A stretch of DNA of 42,088 nt from Acidaminococcus hominis (GTDB lineage Bacteria > Bacillota > Negativicutes > Acidaminococcales > Acidaminococcaceae). Every line of letters begins with the position of its first letter. Within the stretch, counting starts at the first letter, position 1. Positions 23,647 through 30,915 of this stretch are shown here, one piece after another. Position numbers and translations under genes: made by a program. The DNA is taken from the NCBI RefSeq assembly GCF_900291475.1, contig NZ_OLMM01000004.1, positions 386,029 to 428,116 of the forward strand, in the 5' to 3' direction. The notes beneath the pieces are model-generated. The model was not told the origin of the DNA, ran no database searches, and worked only from the letters and a program-made list of their open reading frames with translations.

Positions 23647-25173
23647 TTACAGCGGGATATTGCCGTGCTTTTTCTTAGGACGGTCTTCCTGCTTGCTCTT
23701 GAGCATGCGCAATGCTTTAATCAGGGTAGGACGGGTGGTCTTCGGTTCGATGACCATTTCCACCATACCATGCTTAGCAGCATAATAAGGGGTAGCGAAG
23801 TTGTTGATGTATTCTTCCGTCTTCTGTTCCACATCGGGATCATGACGGAAAATAATCTTGGCAGCGCCTTGGGGTCCCATTACGGCAATTTCTGCCGTGG
23901 GCCAGGCGATAACGTGATCGGCACCCAGGTCTTGGGCACACATGGCCAGATATGCGCCGCCGTAAGCTTTCCGGGTTACCAGGGTAATCTTGGGAACGGT
24001 TGCTTCACAGTAGGCGTACAGCATTTTGGCACCGTGGCGGATAATGCCGCCGTATTCTTGGTCCGTACCGGGCAGGAACCCAGGCACGTCCACGATGTTG
24101 ATCAGGGGAATCCGGAACGCATCGCAGAAACGGATGAAGCGGGCAGCCTTATCCGAAGCGTTGATGTCCAGGCAGCCGGCCATAATCCGGGGCTGGTTGG
24201 CAATGATGCCCACCGTAGAGCCGTCCAGACGGGCCAGGCAGGTGATGATGTTCCGGGCATACATCCGGTGGGGTTCCACATACTCCCCATTATCCACAAT
24301 GCTACGGATAACCTTGTACATATCGTAGGGCAGGTGGGAACCATCGGGGATGATGGTGTTCAGGGACTCATCCATCCGGAAAGCGCTGTCGCCGGTGTCG
24401 TACACAGGCGGGTTTTCCCGGTTGTTGGAAGGCAGGAAACTCAGCAGGTACCGGATCTGTTCCAGGCAGTCTGCATCGTTTTCGGCCGCAAAATCAGCTA
24501 CGCCAGAGCGGGTGCTGTGGGTAAAGGTACCACCCAGGTCTTCCTGGCCCACATCCTCGCCGGTAACGGATTTCACCACTTCCGGTCCGGTAATGAACAT
24601 CTTGGAGCTTTTCTTCACCATGTAGATGAAGTCCGTCAGGGCCGGGCTGTACACGGCGCCGCCGGCACAGGGTCCCATGATGGCGGAAATCTGGGGGATT
24701 ACCCCGGAGGACATGGTATTCTGCTTGAACATCTTACCAAAGCCTGCCAGGGCATCCGTGGCTTCCTGAATGCGGGCACCGCCGGAATCGGCCATGCCCA
24801 CAATGGGAGCTCCAGTTTTTAAAGCCATTTCTTGAACTTTTGCAATTTTATTGGCGTGCATTTCGCCCAAAGAGCCACCTTCTACGGTGAAATCCTGTGC
24901 GAAAACAAATACTGTGCGACCGTTAACCGTGCCATAACCAGTTACTACACCGTCTCCAGCCAGATATTTCTTTTCCTGTCCGAAATTGGTGCACCGGTGT
25001 TCTACGAATTTATCCAGTTCCACGAAACTGCCTTCATCCAAAAATGCGGCAATCCGTTCCCGGGCAGTCATTTTGCCAGAGTCATGCTGCTTGCCGACTC
25101 TCTTGGCACCGCCGCCGGCTTCGATTTTTTCGTAGCGGGCAAACATATCATCGATTTTTTCTTGTGTTGTCAA
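23647..25173 (-). CDS. mmdA: Methylmalonyl-CoA decarboxylase / propionyl-CoA carboxylase type carboxyltransferase alpha subunit (TTG start)
   Basis: 508 residues from a TTG at 25171-25173, 7 bases after GAGGAGGTG; a frame reaching 25191 has no site. The protein is very close to Veillonella MmdA as I remember it, including GEMHANKIAKVQ, DSGGARIQEA, the GPCAGGAVYSPALTDF oxyanion segment, RKAYGGAYLAMC and the identical C-terminus KKHGNIPL. It would move CO2 from (S)-methylmalonyl-CoA to biotin. With GcdD, GcdC and GcdB downstream it could form a Na+-pumping methylmalonyl-CoA decarboxylase. In A. fermentans a corresponding gene fragment was found, but no activity was detected. Confidence 0.88.
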   Translation of the reverse strand: MTTQEKIDDMFARYEKIEAGGGAKRVGKQHDSGKMTARERIAAFLDEGSFVELDKFVEHRCTNFGQEKKYLAGDGVVTGYGTVNGRTVFVFAQDFTVEGGSLGEMHANKIAKVQEMALKTGAPIVGMADSGGARIQEATDALAGFGKMFKQNTMSSGVIPQISAIMGPCAGGAVYSPALTDFIYMVKKSSKMFITGPEVVKSVTGEDVGQEDLGGTFTHSTRSGVADFAAENDADCLEQIRYLLSFLPSNNRENPPVYDTGDSAFRMDESLNTIIPDGSHLPYDMYKVIRSIVDNGEYVEPHRMYARNIITCLARLDGSTVGIIANQPRIMAGCLDINASDKAARFIRFCDAFRIPLINIVDVPGFLPGTDQEYGGIIRHGAKMLYAYCEATVPKITLVTRKAYGGAYLAMCAQDLGADHVIAWPTAEIAVMGPQGAAKIIFRHDPDVEQKTEEYINNFATPYYAAKHGMVEMVIEPKTTRPTLIKALRMLKSKQEDRPKKKHGNIPL

Positions 25174-25226
25174 ATACACGCACCTCCTCAAACATGATTA
25201 TTTATGCGAAAAACCAAAACACGGTA

Positions 25227-25255
25227 ATTGTAACATAAATATCATTGTGTTGCCA
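25227..25255 (-). promoter_or_regulatory. Candidate promoter of mmdA
   Basis: On the minus strand TGGCAA (25250-25255), 17 bases, TACAAT (25227-25232). The -10 is good, the -35 is poor. It lies about 50 bases upstream of the mmdA start and just after the CoA-transferase stop, with no terminator between them. Confidence 0.5.
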
Positions 25256-25277
25256 CATGTTTTCGGAAAATTGGGTT

Positions 25278-26801
25278 TTACTTCACTTCCATGGTGCCAG
25301 TTTTCAGTAGACGTTCATGGAAGGAGAACGCTTCTTCCAGGATGTGCGGGGTCTGGCTGTTATGGCAGGCTACGCAGGCCCGTTCAAAGTAATCCTTCAG
25401 CAGGGGCTGGTATTTGGGGTTGGCAATCTTGTCGATGATGATGGGTGCTCTTTCTTTCGGGGACAGGCCGCGCAGGTCGGCAACGCCCCGTTCGGAAACG
25501 ATAATGTCCACATCGTGTTCGGTGCTGTCGATATGGGAGCAGAAGGGAACCACGGAGCTGATCTTGCCGCCCTTGGCCATGCTGTTGGTAAAGAATACCG
25601 TCAGGTAGCCGTTTCTGGCAAAGTCACCGCTGCCGCCGATACCGTTCATGATGTTGGTGCCGCAGATGTGGGAGGAGTTGATGTTGCCGTAGATATCGCA
25701 TTCAATGGCGGTGTTCATAGCAATAACGCCCAAACGGCGCAACACTTCCGGGTTGTTGGAAATTTCCTGCGGACGCAGGATCAGGTGTTTCTTATATTTG
25801 TCAAAGTTCTTGTACAGTTTTTCCATATACGGAGCGGACGGGGTCAGGGAAGCGCCAGAAGCCACTCTCAGCTTGCCGGCATCAATCAGGTCGAACATCC
25901 CGTCTTGGATAACTTCCGTAAATACGGTCAGGTCCTCAAAATCGGAGTTTACCAGGCCGTTGATAACAGCATTGGCTACAGAGCCTACGCCGGATTGCAG
26001 CGGCAGCAGGTTCTTGGGCAGACGGCCGGCCTTGACTTCTGCCTTGAAGAAGTCTACCAGGTTCTGGCCCATAGCCCGGGCATCGTCGTCTACGGCAGAC
26101 AATTTGCTGGGTTTATCCGGAATGTCGCAGGGAACAATGGCCGCTACCTTGTCCAGGTCGCAGGGAATGTACGGAGTACCAATCAAATCTTCCGGCTTTT
26201 CAATGGGGATGATTTTCCGGTACGGAGGATCCAGGGGAACGTAGCAGTCATGCATACCTTCCAATTCCACCGGCTGGGTCACATTGACTTCGATGATGAC
26301 CTTCTTGGCGCTCTGCACATAGCCGCAGCTGCCGCCCAGGCTGGTGGTGGGGATGATGCCGATTTTGCCCTTGCCCAGGTCTTTGATGGCGCAGGCTTCA
26401 ATAATGGCCACATCGACATCCCGGCGTTCCGGCAGGAAGCCAAAGCGAGCCAATTGGTTGAAATGGCTGATGTGGGCATCCACGTATTTAATTTGGCCAT
26501 TATTGATGGCATTCCGGCAGGTCTTGTCGGTTTGGTACGGCATACGGTTGCCTACAATACCGGCGTTGACCATTTCCGTATCGATTTCCGGACCAGCTAA
26601 TACCGTCCATACGTTAACCTTGAAGGGTTCCTTCTTGCCTCTTTCCGCCAGAGCCAAGGGCAGTGCCTTGGGATAGCCGGAGGGCGTGAAACCGCTCATG
26701 CCCAGGTTCATGCCATCTTGGATAATTTCGGCGGCTTTTTCAGCCGTGGTGATTTTGCTCAGTGCTGCTGCACAATGGACTCGATCGTTAATATTGATCA
26801 T
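25278..26801 (-). CDS. Acetyl-CoA hydrolase/transferase family CoA-transferase (succinyl-CoA:acetate type)
   Basis: 507 residues from the ATG at 26799-26801, which follows GGGAGGAAT; the open frame extends to 26903 without a better site. The fold shows the two CoA-transferase halves. The catalytic glutamate is expected at Glu296 in VFTEVIQDGMF, and the nearby GVGSVANAV and GIGGSGDFARNGY segments are typical of the AarC/Cat1 class that moves CoA between succinyl-CoA (or butyryl-CoA) and acetate. The exact substrate cannot be told from sequence. Neighbouring mmdA hints at succinate/propionate chemistry, but an acetate-butyrate role is also plausible in this fermenter. Confidence 0.85.
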   Translation of the reverse strand: MININDRVHCAAALSKITTAEKAAEIIQDGMNLGMSGFTPSGYPKALPLALAERGKKEPFKVNVWTVLAGPEIDTEMVNAGIVGNRMPYQTDKTCRNAINNGQIKYVDAHISHFNQLARFGFLPERRDVDVAIIEACAIKDLGKGKIGIIPTTSLGGSCGYVQSAKKVIIEVNVTQPVELEGMHDCYVPLDPPYRKIIPIEKPEDLIGTPYIPCDLDKVAAIVPCDIPDKPSKLSAVDDDARAMGQNLVDFFKAEVKAGRLPKNLLPLQSGVGSVANAVINGLVNSDFEDLTVFTEVIQDGMFDLIDAGKLRVASGASLTPSAPYMEKLYKNFDKYKKHLILRPQEISNNPEVLRRLGVIAMNTAIECDIYGNINSSHICGTNIMNGIGGSGDFARNGYLTVFFTNSMAKGGKISSVVPFCSHIDSTEHDVDIIVSERGVADLRGLSPKERAPIIIDKIANPKYQPLLKDYFERACVACHNSQTPHILEEAFSFHERLLKTGTMEVK

Positions 26802-26893
26802 TTGCAATTCCTCCCGTTTTGCCTGTTGCCAGGCGCAGTGAAATTTGGTATTTCTGAAAATTGCTATATTTAAGACAGACATCCATGCCATAA

Positions 26894-26922
26894 ATAATAA
26901 CAATATTTTCTGTAACTTGCAA
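26894..26922 (-). promoter_or_regulatory. Promoter of the CoA-transferase gene
   Basis: TTGCAA (26917-26922), a 17-base spacer and TATTAT (26894-26899) on the minus strand. The leader to the ATG at 26801 is about 85 bases. Confidence 0.6.
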
Positions 26923-26969
26923 GAACAAAGCTAGCTATAATGGGAAAAACTTTCGATAGAAAAGCTGAC

Positions 26970-28271
26970 CTATTGATTTTTCCTATCTTTCCCCCACTCT
27001 TTCCGGTACACAAAGATGCAGTCGTCCTTCTGGGCATAGCCCCTAACCACATCTTCTGCCAGGGTATTGCAGGTAGGTGCCCCGCAGGCTCCGCAGTCGA
27101 TTTGGGGAAGTTCTGCCTGAAGCTGCCGCAGCTGGGACAGCTTGTCCAGCGCCTCCCGAAAATCTTCTGCCAGGGGCGGATCCGGCCGGGGCTGGAGAGC
27201 CTTGATGTAGCCTTCCGACAGGGGGAAATCCTCGCACACCTGGTGGCGATGCAGGGTTTCCAACCGGTCCTGGGGTTCCCGTTCCCGGCGCCGCTGGACC
27301 CGGCGATGCAGCTGGGCATTGCCCACAAATTTATTGACGGCCACGCAGGGACCGCCTACGCAGCCCCCGGCGCAGCTATAGCAGCAGGCATAGCGTACTT
27401 CTGACAGCTTGTTCAGGCTGATCTGCTGGAGCAGCTCGTCCACTTCCTGGGGGCCCTGGGCTGCCACATAGCTGGTGGTGCCAGTGGAAAGGACTTCCCC
27501 CTCCCAGGTGCCCCAGCTGAGGCCGTAGGACGACCCCAGGGTGGCTTCCGGCCACTCGTGGCGCTTTTCCCGCAGTTCCTTTACGGCCTTGCTTAACGGT
27601 CCGTAAATGGAGGCAATGGTAAAGGAGCCCGTAACGGCTGTGTGAAGTACGTCCACGGACTGATGGATGTTGGTACCCTTGGCCGGACAGGGAGAAATAA
27701 ACCAGATGCCCACCTGCTCCGGGTCAGGGCCCAGCCGCTTGGTGGTCTCCCGGCGGGTATAGATGGCTGCCGCTTCTGCCGGAGCCAATACCGGCAGCAC
27801 CTGCTTAACCAGTTCCGGGTACCGGGTCTGAATCAGCCGGAGCACCGCCGGGCAAGCCGAAGAAATTACCGGCCAGGGGCCCTGATATTGGGCCAGATAC
27901 CGTTCCATTTCCCCACTGACATAATCCCCTGCCAGGGCCACGTCAAAGACCCCGTCAAAGCCAATTTCACGCAAGCCTTCCCATAAAATGGACGCCGGCA
28001 GATCCCCGGGGAACTGGGCATACAGGGAAGGGGTGGCCAGAGCCAGGTTTACCCGGTAGTCCTTTAGCCGGTCCAGCGGGTCCGCCAGGCCCTCAATGGC
28101 CCGGGGCGGGCAGCAGCGGATGCACTCCCCACAATCAATGCATTTGTCGGAAATAATCTGGGCTTTGCCCTGCCGGACCCGGATGGCCTGCACCAGGCAA
28201 TTTTTGACGCAGAGCAGACAGCCCGTGCATTTTTCCCGGTCCACCTGGACCGAACACAAATAGCTCTCCAT
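26970..28271 (-). CDS. [FeFe]-hydrogenase H-cluster-domain protein, HsfB-like, with ferredoxin and C-terminal Fe-S domains
   Basis: 433 residues. N-terminal two-cluster ferredoxin (CTGCLLCVKNC at 15-25; CIDCGECIRCCP at 44-55), then an [FeFe]-hydrogenase-like domain, then a PF04060-type 4Fe-4S domain (IDCGACGAPTC). The H-cluster ligand cysteines can be placed: Cys140 in SSACPA, Cys195 in SPCPAK, and Cys300/Cys304 in SCAGGCVGG. The proton-relay cysteine that precedes the first ligand in active hydrogenases (TSCCP) is Ala139 here. With the GHKL ATPase and DRTGG genes upstream in the same run, a sensory or regulatory role is more likely than bulk H2 turnover; this is inference. Confidence 0.85.
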   Translation of the reverse strand: MESYLCSVQVDREKCTGCLLCVKNCLVQAIRVRQGKAQIISDKCIDCGECIRCCPPRAIEGLADPLDRLKDYRVNLALATPSLYAQFPGDLPASILWEGLREIGFDGVFDVALAGDYVSGEMERYLAQYQGPWPVISSACPAVLRLIQTRYPELVKQVLPVLAPAEAAAIYTRRETTKRLGPDPEQVGIWFISPCPAKGTNIHQSVDVLHTAVTGSFTIASIYGPLSKAVKELREKRHEWPEATLGSSYGLSWGTWEGEVLSTGTTSYVAAQGPQEVDELLQQISLNKLSEVRYACCYSCAGGCVGGPCVAVNKFVGNAQLHRRVQRRREREPQDRLETLHRHQVCEDFPLSEGYIKALQPRPDPPLAEDFREALDKLSQLRQLQAELPQIDCGACGAPTCNTLAEDVVRGYAQKDDCIFVYRKEWGKDRKNQ

Positions 28272-28714
28272 CAGGCCTCACCTGTCTTTCCCGCCGTTTT
28301 CCCTGGCAGGGAAAACGTCATGGTTACCTTGGTCCCCTTTCCCACTGTGGACTGGATATCCAGCTGGTCCGCCACTTTTTTCATATTGGGCAAACCCATG
28401 CCGGCCCCAAAGCCCATGGAGCGGATTTTGGCAGAAGCGGTGGACCAGCCTTCCTGCATGGCCTGGGGAATATCCGGGATGCCGGGGCCGTCATCGCTGA
28501 CCTGGACCCGGATGGCGTCCGGCTCCACCTGGAGCTTCACCTGGCCGCCGCCTCCGTGGATCAGGCAGTTCATTTCCCCTTCGTAGGCTCCAATGGCCAC
28601 CCGCCGGATAAATTCCGGAGGCAGGCCCAGCTGTTTCAGCAGGTCCTTGATGGCCATGGAAGCCGCTCCGGCCCGTTCGAAATCCTCCGGCACCACCGGA
28701 TAGAGCTCTTCCAT
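28271..28714 (-). CDS. Small GHKL ATPase, anti-sigma/serine-kinase-like
   Basis: 147 residues from the ATG at 28712-28714 (GGAGGAA eight bases upstream); a frame extending to 28882 overlaps the DRTGG gene and is non-homologous. The ATP-lid motifs of the Bergerat fold are visible: EGEMNCLIHG (N box), VSDDGPGIPD (G1) and MGFGAGMGLPNMKK (G2). Stand-alone domains like this act as anti-sigma kinases or as modified sensor kinases. The gene starts 1 base after the DRTGG stop and ends one base into the H-cluster gene, so the three are coupled. Confidence 0.85.
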   Translation of the reverse strand: MEELYPVVPEDFERAGAASMAIKDLLKQLGLPPEFIRRVAIGAYEGEMNCLIHGGGGQVKLQVEPDAIRVQVSDDGPGIPDIPQAMQEGWSTASAKIRSMGFGAGMGLPNMKKVADQLDIQSTVGKGTKVTMTFSLPGKTAGKTGEA

Positions 28715-28715
28715 G

Positions 28716-29087
28716 TTACAGTTCCTCCGTACTGTCCTTGGGAGAGCAGCCTCTAAGGCCCAGGGTGTACAGCCGGCCGCAGGCTTCAAACATGGTGCAG
28801 CGGGTGTAGAGCACAGGGATATTCTTGGCCTTGGCTGCCAGCAGCACCTCCTGTTCCGGATGCTTATCCCGGACGAAGACAATGGCGGAAATATCGCTGA
28901 TGTCCGCCGTACGCACCACCTGGATGTTCAAAAGTCCGGTAAGCAGTACCGCCCGGTCCTTGGCGTAAGCCAGTACATCGCTCATCATATCGCTGCCGCA
29001 GGCAGAATTCACTTCCCGGTTCAGCTCCTTGGCGCCTACCACAACCTGTGCATCCAGTACTTCCATTACTTTTTTCAAAGAAACCAT
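28716..29087 (-). CDS. DRTGG-domain protein
   Basis: 123 residues from the ATG at 29085-29087; GGGAGGA lies 6 bases before it, and an ATG two codons earlier abuts the site. The core NREVNSACGSDMMSDVLAYA and LLTGLLNIQVVRTADIS is typical of the DRTGG domain also found in phosphotransacetylase and in CBS-domain regulators. The protein has no enzymatic motif and probably binds a ligand or a partner. First gene of the module with the GHKL ATPase and the H-cluster protein, an arrangement repeated in many Clostridia. Confidence 0.82.
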   Translation of the reverse strand: MVSLKKVMEVLDAQVVVGAKELNREVNSACGSDMMSDVLAYAKDRAVLLTGLLNIQVVRTADISDISAIVFVRDKHPEQEVLLAAKAKNIPVLYTRCTMFEACGRLYTLGLRGCSPKDSTEEL

Positions 29088-29399
29088 ATTCATTCCTCCC
29101 CGCACAAACTTGCTTCCCTGCGGGTGACCGCCTTTGGCAGAGGCCCCTGCAGGAGGCCGGACCCGGCTTTTCGACCAGGGCCAGCTGCTGGCCATTCATC
29201 ACATTTATTTATGCTTGCTCAGTCAAAGTGACTGGAAAAACCGCCATTTTCCGCAAAGAAACTACAATCATTCTTATGTTGCAAAGGTCAATTTTCGAAC
29301 TAATATAATTATACCTTATTATAATATAATTTCGCCTCCGGAAAAAGGGGCAAAAAAAGACTGCCGGGGAAATCGGCAGTCCTAAAAAGGGGTATTTTA
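29088..29399 (-). other. Spacer upstream of the DRTGG gene
   Basis: 312 bases with no gene. It holds the yuiF terminator (29352-29381), then a very A+T-rich block (29298-29332) with two TATAAT-like hexamers on the minus strand, the probable promoter region of the three-gene module. A leader of about 200 bases includes G+C-rich inverted segments. I could not choose a single -35/-10 pair. Confidence 0.45.
29352..29381 (-). terminator. Terminator after the first yuiF-like gene
   Basis: An 8-bp stem GACTGCCG / CGGCAGTC (29359-29366 with 29374-29381) with seven U downstream on the minus strand (29352-29358). Confidence 0.88.
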
Positions 29400-30704
29400 T
29401 TAGCCCAAAAGCATGGCGCCAATCAGGCCGCCGATAAACAGGGTAATATCGTAGAAAATAAAGGTGGGTACGCAGGTATCCCAGATATGGTTGTGCTGCC
29501 CATCGGCGTTCAAACCGGAGGTAGGGCCCAAGGTGGAGTCAGAAGCAGGAGACCCAGCATCCCCCAAGGCCGCAGCAATCCCAATCAGCAGGATGATGGC
29601 CGGTGTACCAAAGCCCAGTTGATAGCCCAAAGGAATGTAGATGGAAGCAACTACGGGAATGGTCCCAAAAGAAGTGCCGATACCCATGGTAATCAGAAGT
29701 CCCACCGCCAGCATCAGGAAGGCACCGCTGAATTTGGTATTGATGACGGTGGTGGTGGCAGCCACCAGGGCTTCTACAGAGTGGGTTTCCCGCAGCACAT
29801 TGGCGTAGCCGGCGGCAATCAGCATAACGAAGGCAATGAAACCCATCATGGCAACACCGCCGTTAATGATTTCATCCATGTCCTTCCATTTGATGGAACC
29901 GGTAACAATCATCACCAAAAGGCCGCACATGGCGCCAATGGGCAGGGATTCGAAATACAGCTGCGCCAGGAATGCCGTTACGGCGCCGGCCAGGGCTTTC
30001 CAGCATTCGGCGTTCATGGTTACTTCCTCAGCGTGTTCATCCATGCCGGTAATGGGCAGATCCTCGTATTCCCGGTCACCGCTGTAGAAGAAGACAGCCA
30101 GTACCAGACCCACCACCATGGAAACCCCGCCAATCCACATAACAGAAGAAATGTCACTGATGGAAACGGTCACATTGTTGGCCACCATCTGGTCCTTGAT
30201 GATGGTCATAAAGAGCAGGCCAAAACCTACCGGCAGGGATACGTAGGGGGCTTTCAGGCCAAAGGTCAGGGCGCAGGCTACAGCCCGTCTGTCCAATTTC
30301 ATATGGTTCATGACCACCAACAGGGGCGGAATCAGGATGGGTATGAAGGCAATATGCACAGGAATCAGGTTCTGGGAGAAGCAGGAAACAAAGGCAATCA
30401 AGAAAACAAAAGCGGTCTTTTTCGTTCCCACCACTTTGGTAATTTTCCGGGCAGCGATATCCGCCAGGCCGCTGCGGCCAATGGCCACTGCCAAAGAGCC
30501 CAGCAGAATGTAGCTCAGAGCCGTTTCCGAGTTGCCCCCCATGCCGGCAATCAGGGTACTGATGGTAGTCACCACATTCATGCCGCCGGTAAGCCCGGCA
30601 ATGATGGCGGCCACCAGAATGGCCAGCATTACGTTAATCTTCAAGAGGCACAGGGCAGACATGACGATGACAGATACAACAATAGGATTTCCGATAATTT
30701 CCAT
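29400..30704 (-). CDS. YuiF-like Na+/H+ antiporter-family transporter, putative histidine permease (copy 1)
   Basis: 434 residues from the ATG at 30702-30704 (AAAGGAAG upstream); the open frame to 31025 is not coding. About 11 hydrophobic segments. PIVVSVIVMSALCLLKINVM is the N-terminal domain start and GDAGSPASDSTLGPTSGLN is the conserved C-terminal signature of the Na+/H+ antiporter-family group that includes YuiF. This group recurs beside hut genes, so histidine uptake is inferred. A second gene of the same length and about 94% identity (by eye) lies at 39412. Both proteins share the MDEHAEEV loop. Confidence 0.85.
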   Translation of the reverse strand: MEIIGNPIVVSVIVMSALCLLKINVMLAILVAAIIAGLTGGMNVVTTISTLIAGMGGNSETALSYILLGSLAVAIGRSGLADIAARKITKVVGTKKTAFVFLIAFVSCFSQNLIPVHIAFIPILIPPLLVVMNHMKLDRRAVACALTFGLKAPYVSLPVGFGLLFMTIIKDQMVANNVTVSISDISSVMWIGGVSMVVGLVLAVFFYSGDREYEDLPITGMDEHAEEVTMNAECWKALAGAVTAFLAQLYFESLPIGAMCGLLVMIVTGSIKWKDMDEIINGGVAMMGFIAFVMLIAAGYANVLRETHSVEALVAATTTVINTKFSGAFLMLAVGLLITMGIGTSFGTIPVVASIYIPLGYQLGFGTPAIILLIGIAAALGDAGSPASDSTLGPTSGLNADGQHNHIWDTCVPTFIFYDITLFIGGLIGAMLLG

Positions 30705-30878
30705 ACCAATCGACTTCCTTTCGTTTCCGGCATGCCTAGGCAAGGCTGCTGCCCACCCCTGGAAACAGCCTGCTGCACGCAGCGGGATTTGCTTTACTGT
30801 ATTAGAGTAGCAAGGAATTATAAATATTTCAAGCTGAAAATATTTTTGCACCAGGCCAGCTTGCCGTATTTTTGGCGC

Positions 30879-30910
30879 AAAAAAATCTGCCGGCAAACTG
30901 CGCCGGCAGA
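30879..30910 (-). terminator. Terminator after the BTAD regulator
   Basis: A 9-bp stem TCTGCCGGC / GCCGGCAGA (30886-30894 with 30902-30910) with seven U on the minus strand (30879-30885), five bases past the regulator stop. The yuiF copy 1 leader begins just beyond and has a TATAAT at about 30830 without a good -35. Confidence 0.88.
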
Positions 30911-30915
30911 AGCTA

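Noticed and set aside
30705-30800. GGGTGGGCAGC segment in the leader of yuiF copy 1, looking like a T-box core
   Set aside because: The conserved T-box sequence continues as NACCGCG, which is absent, and no specifier stem or terminator/antiterminator pair is seen before the gene.
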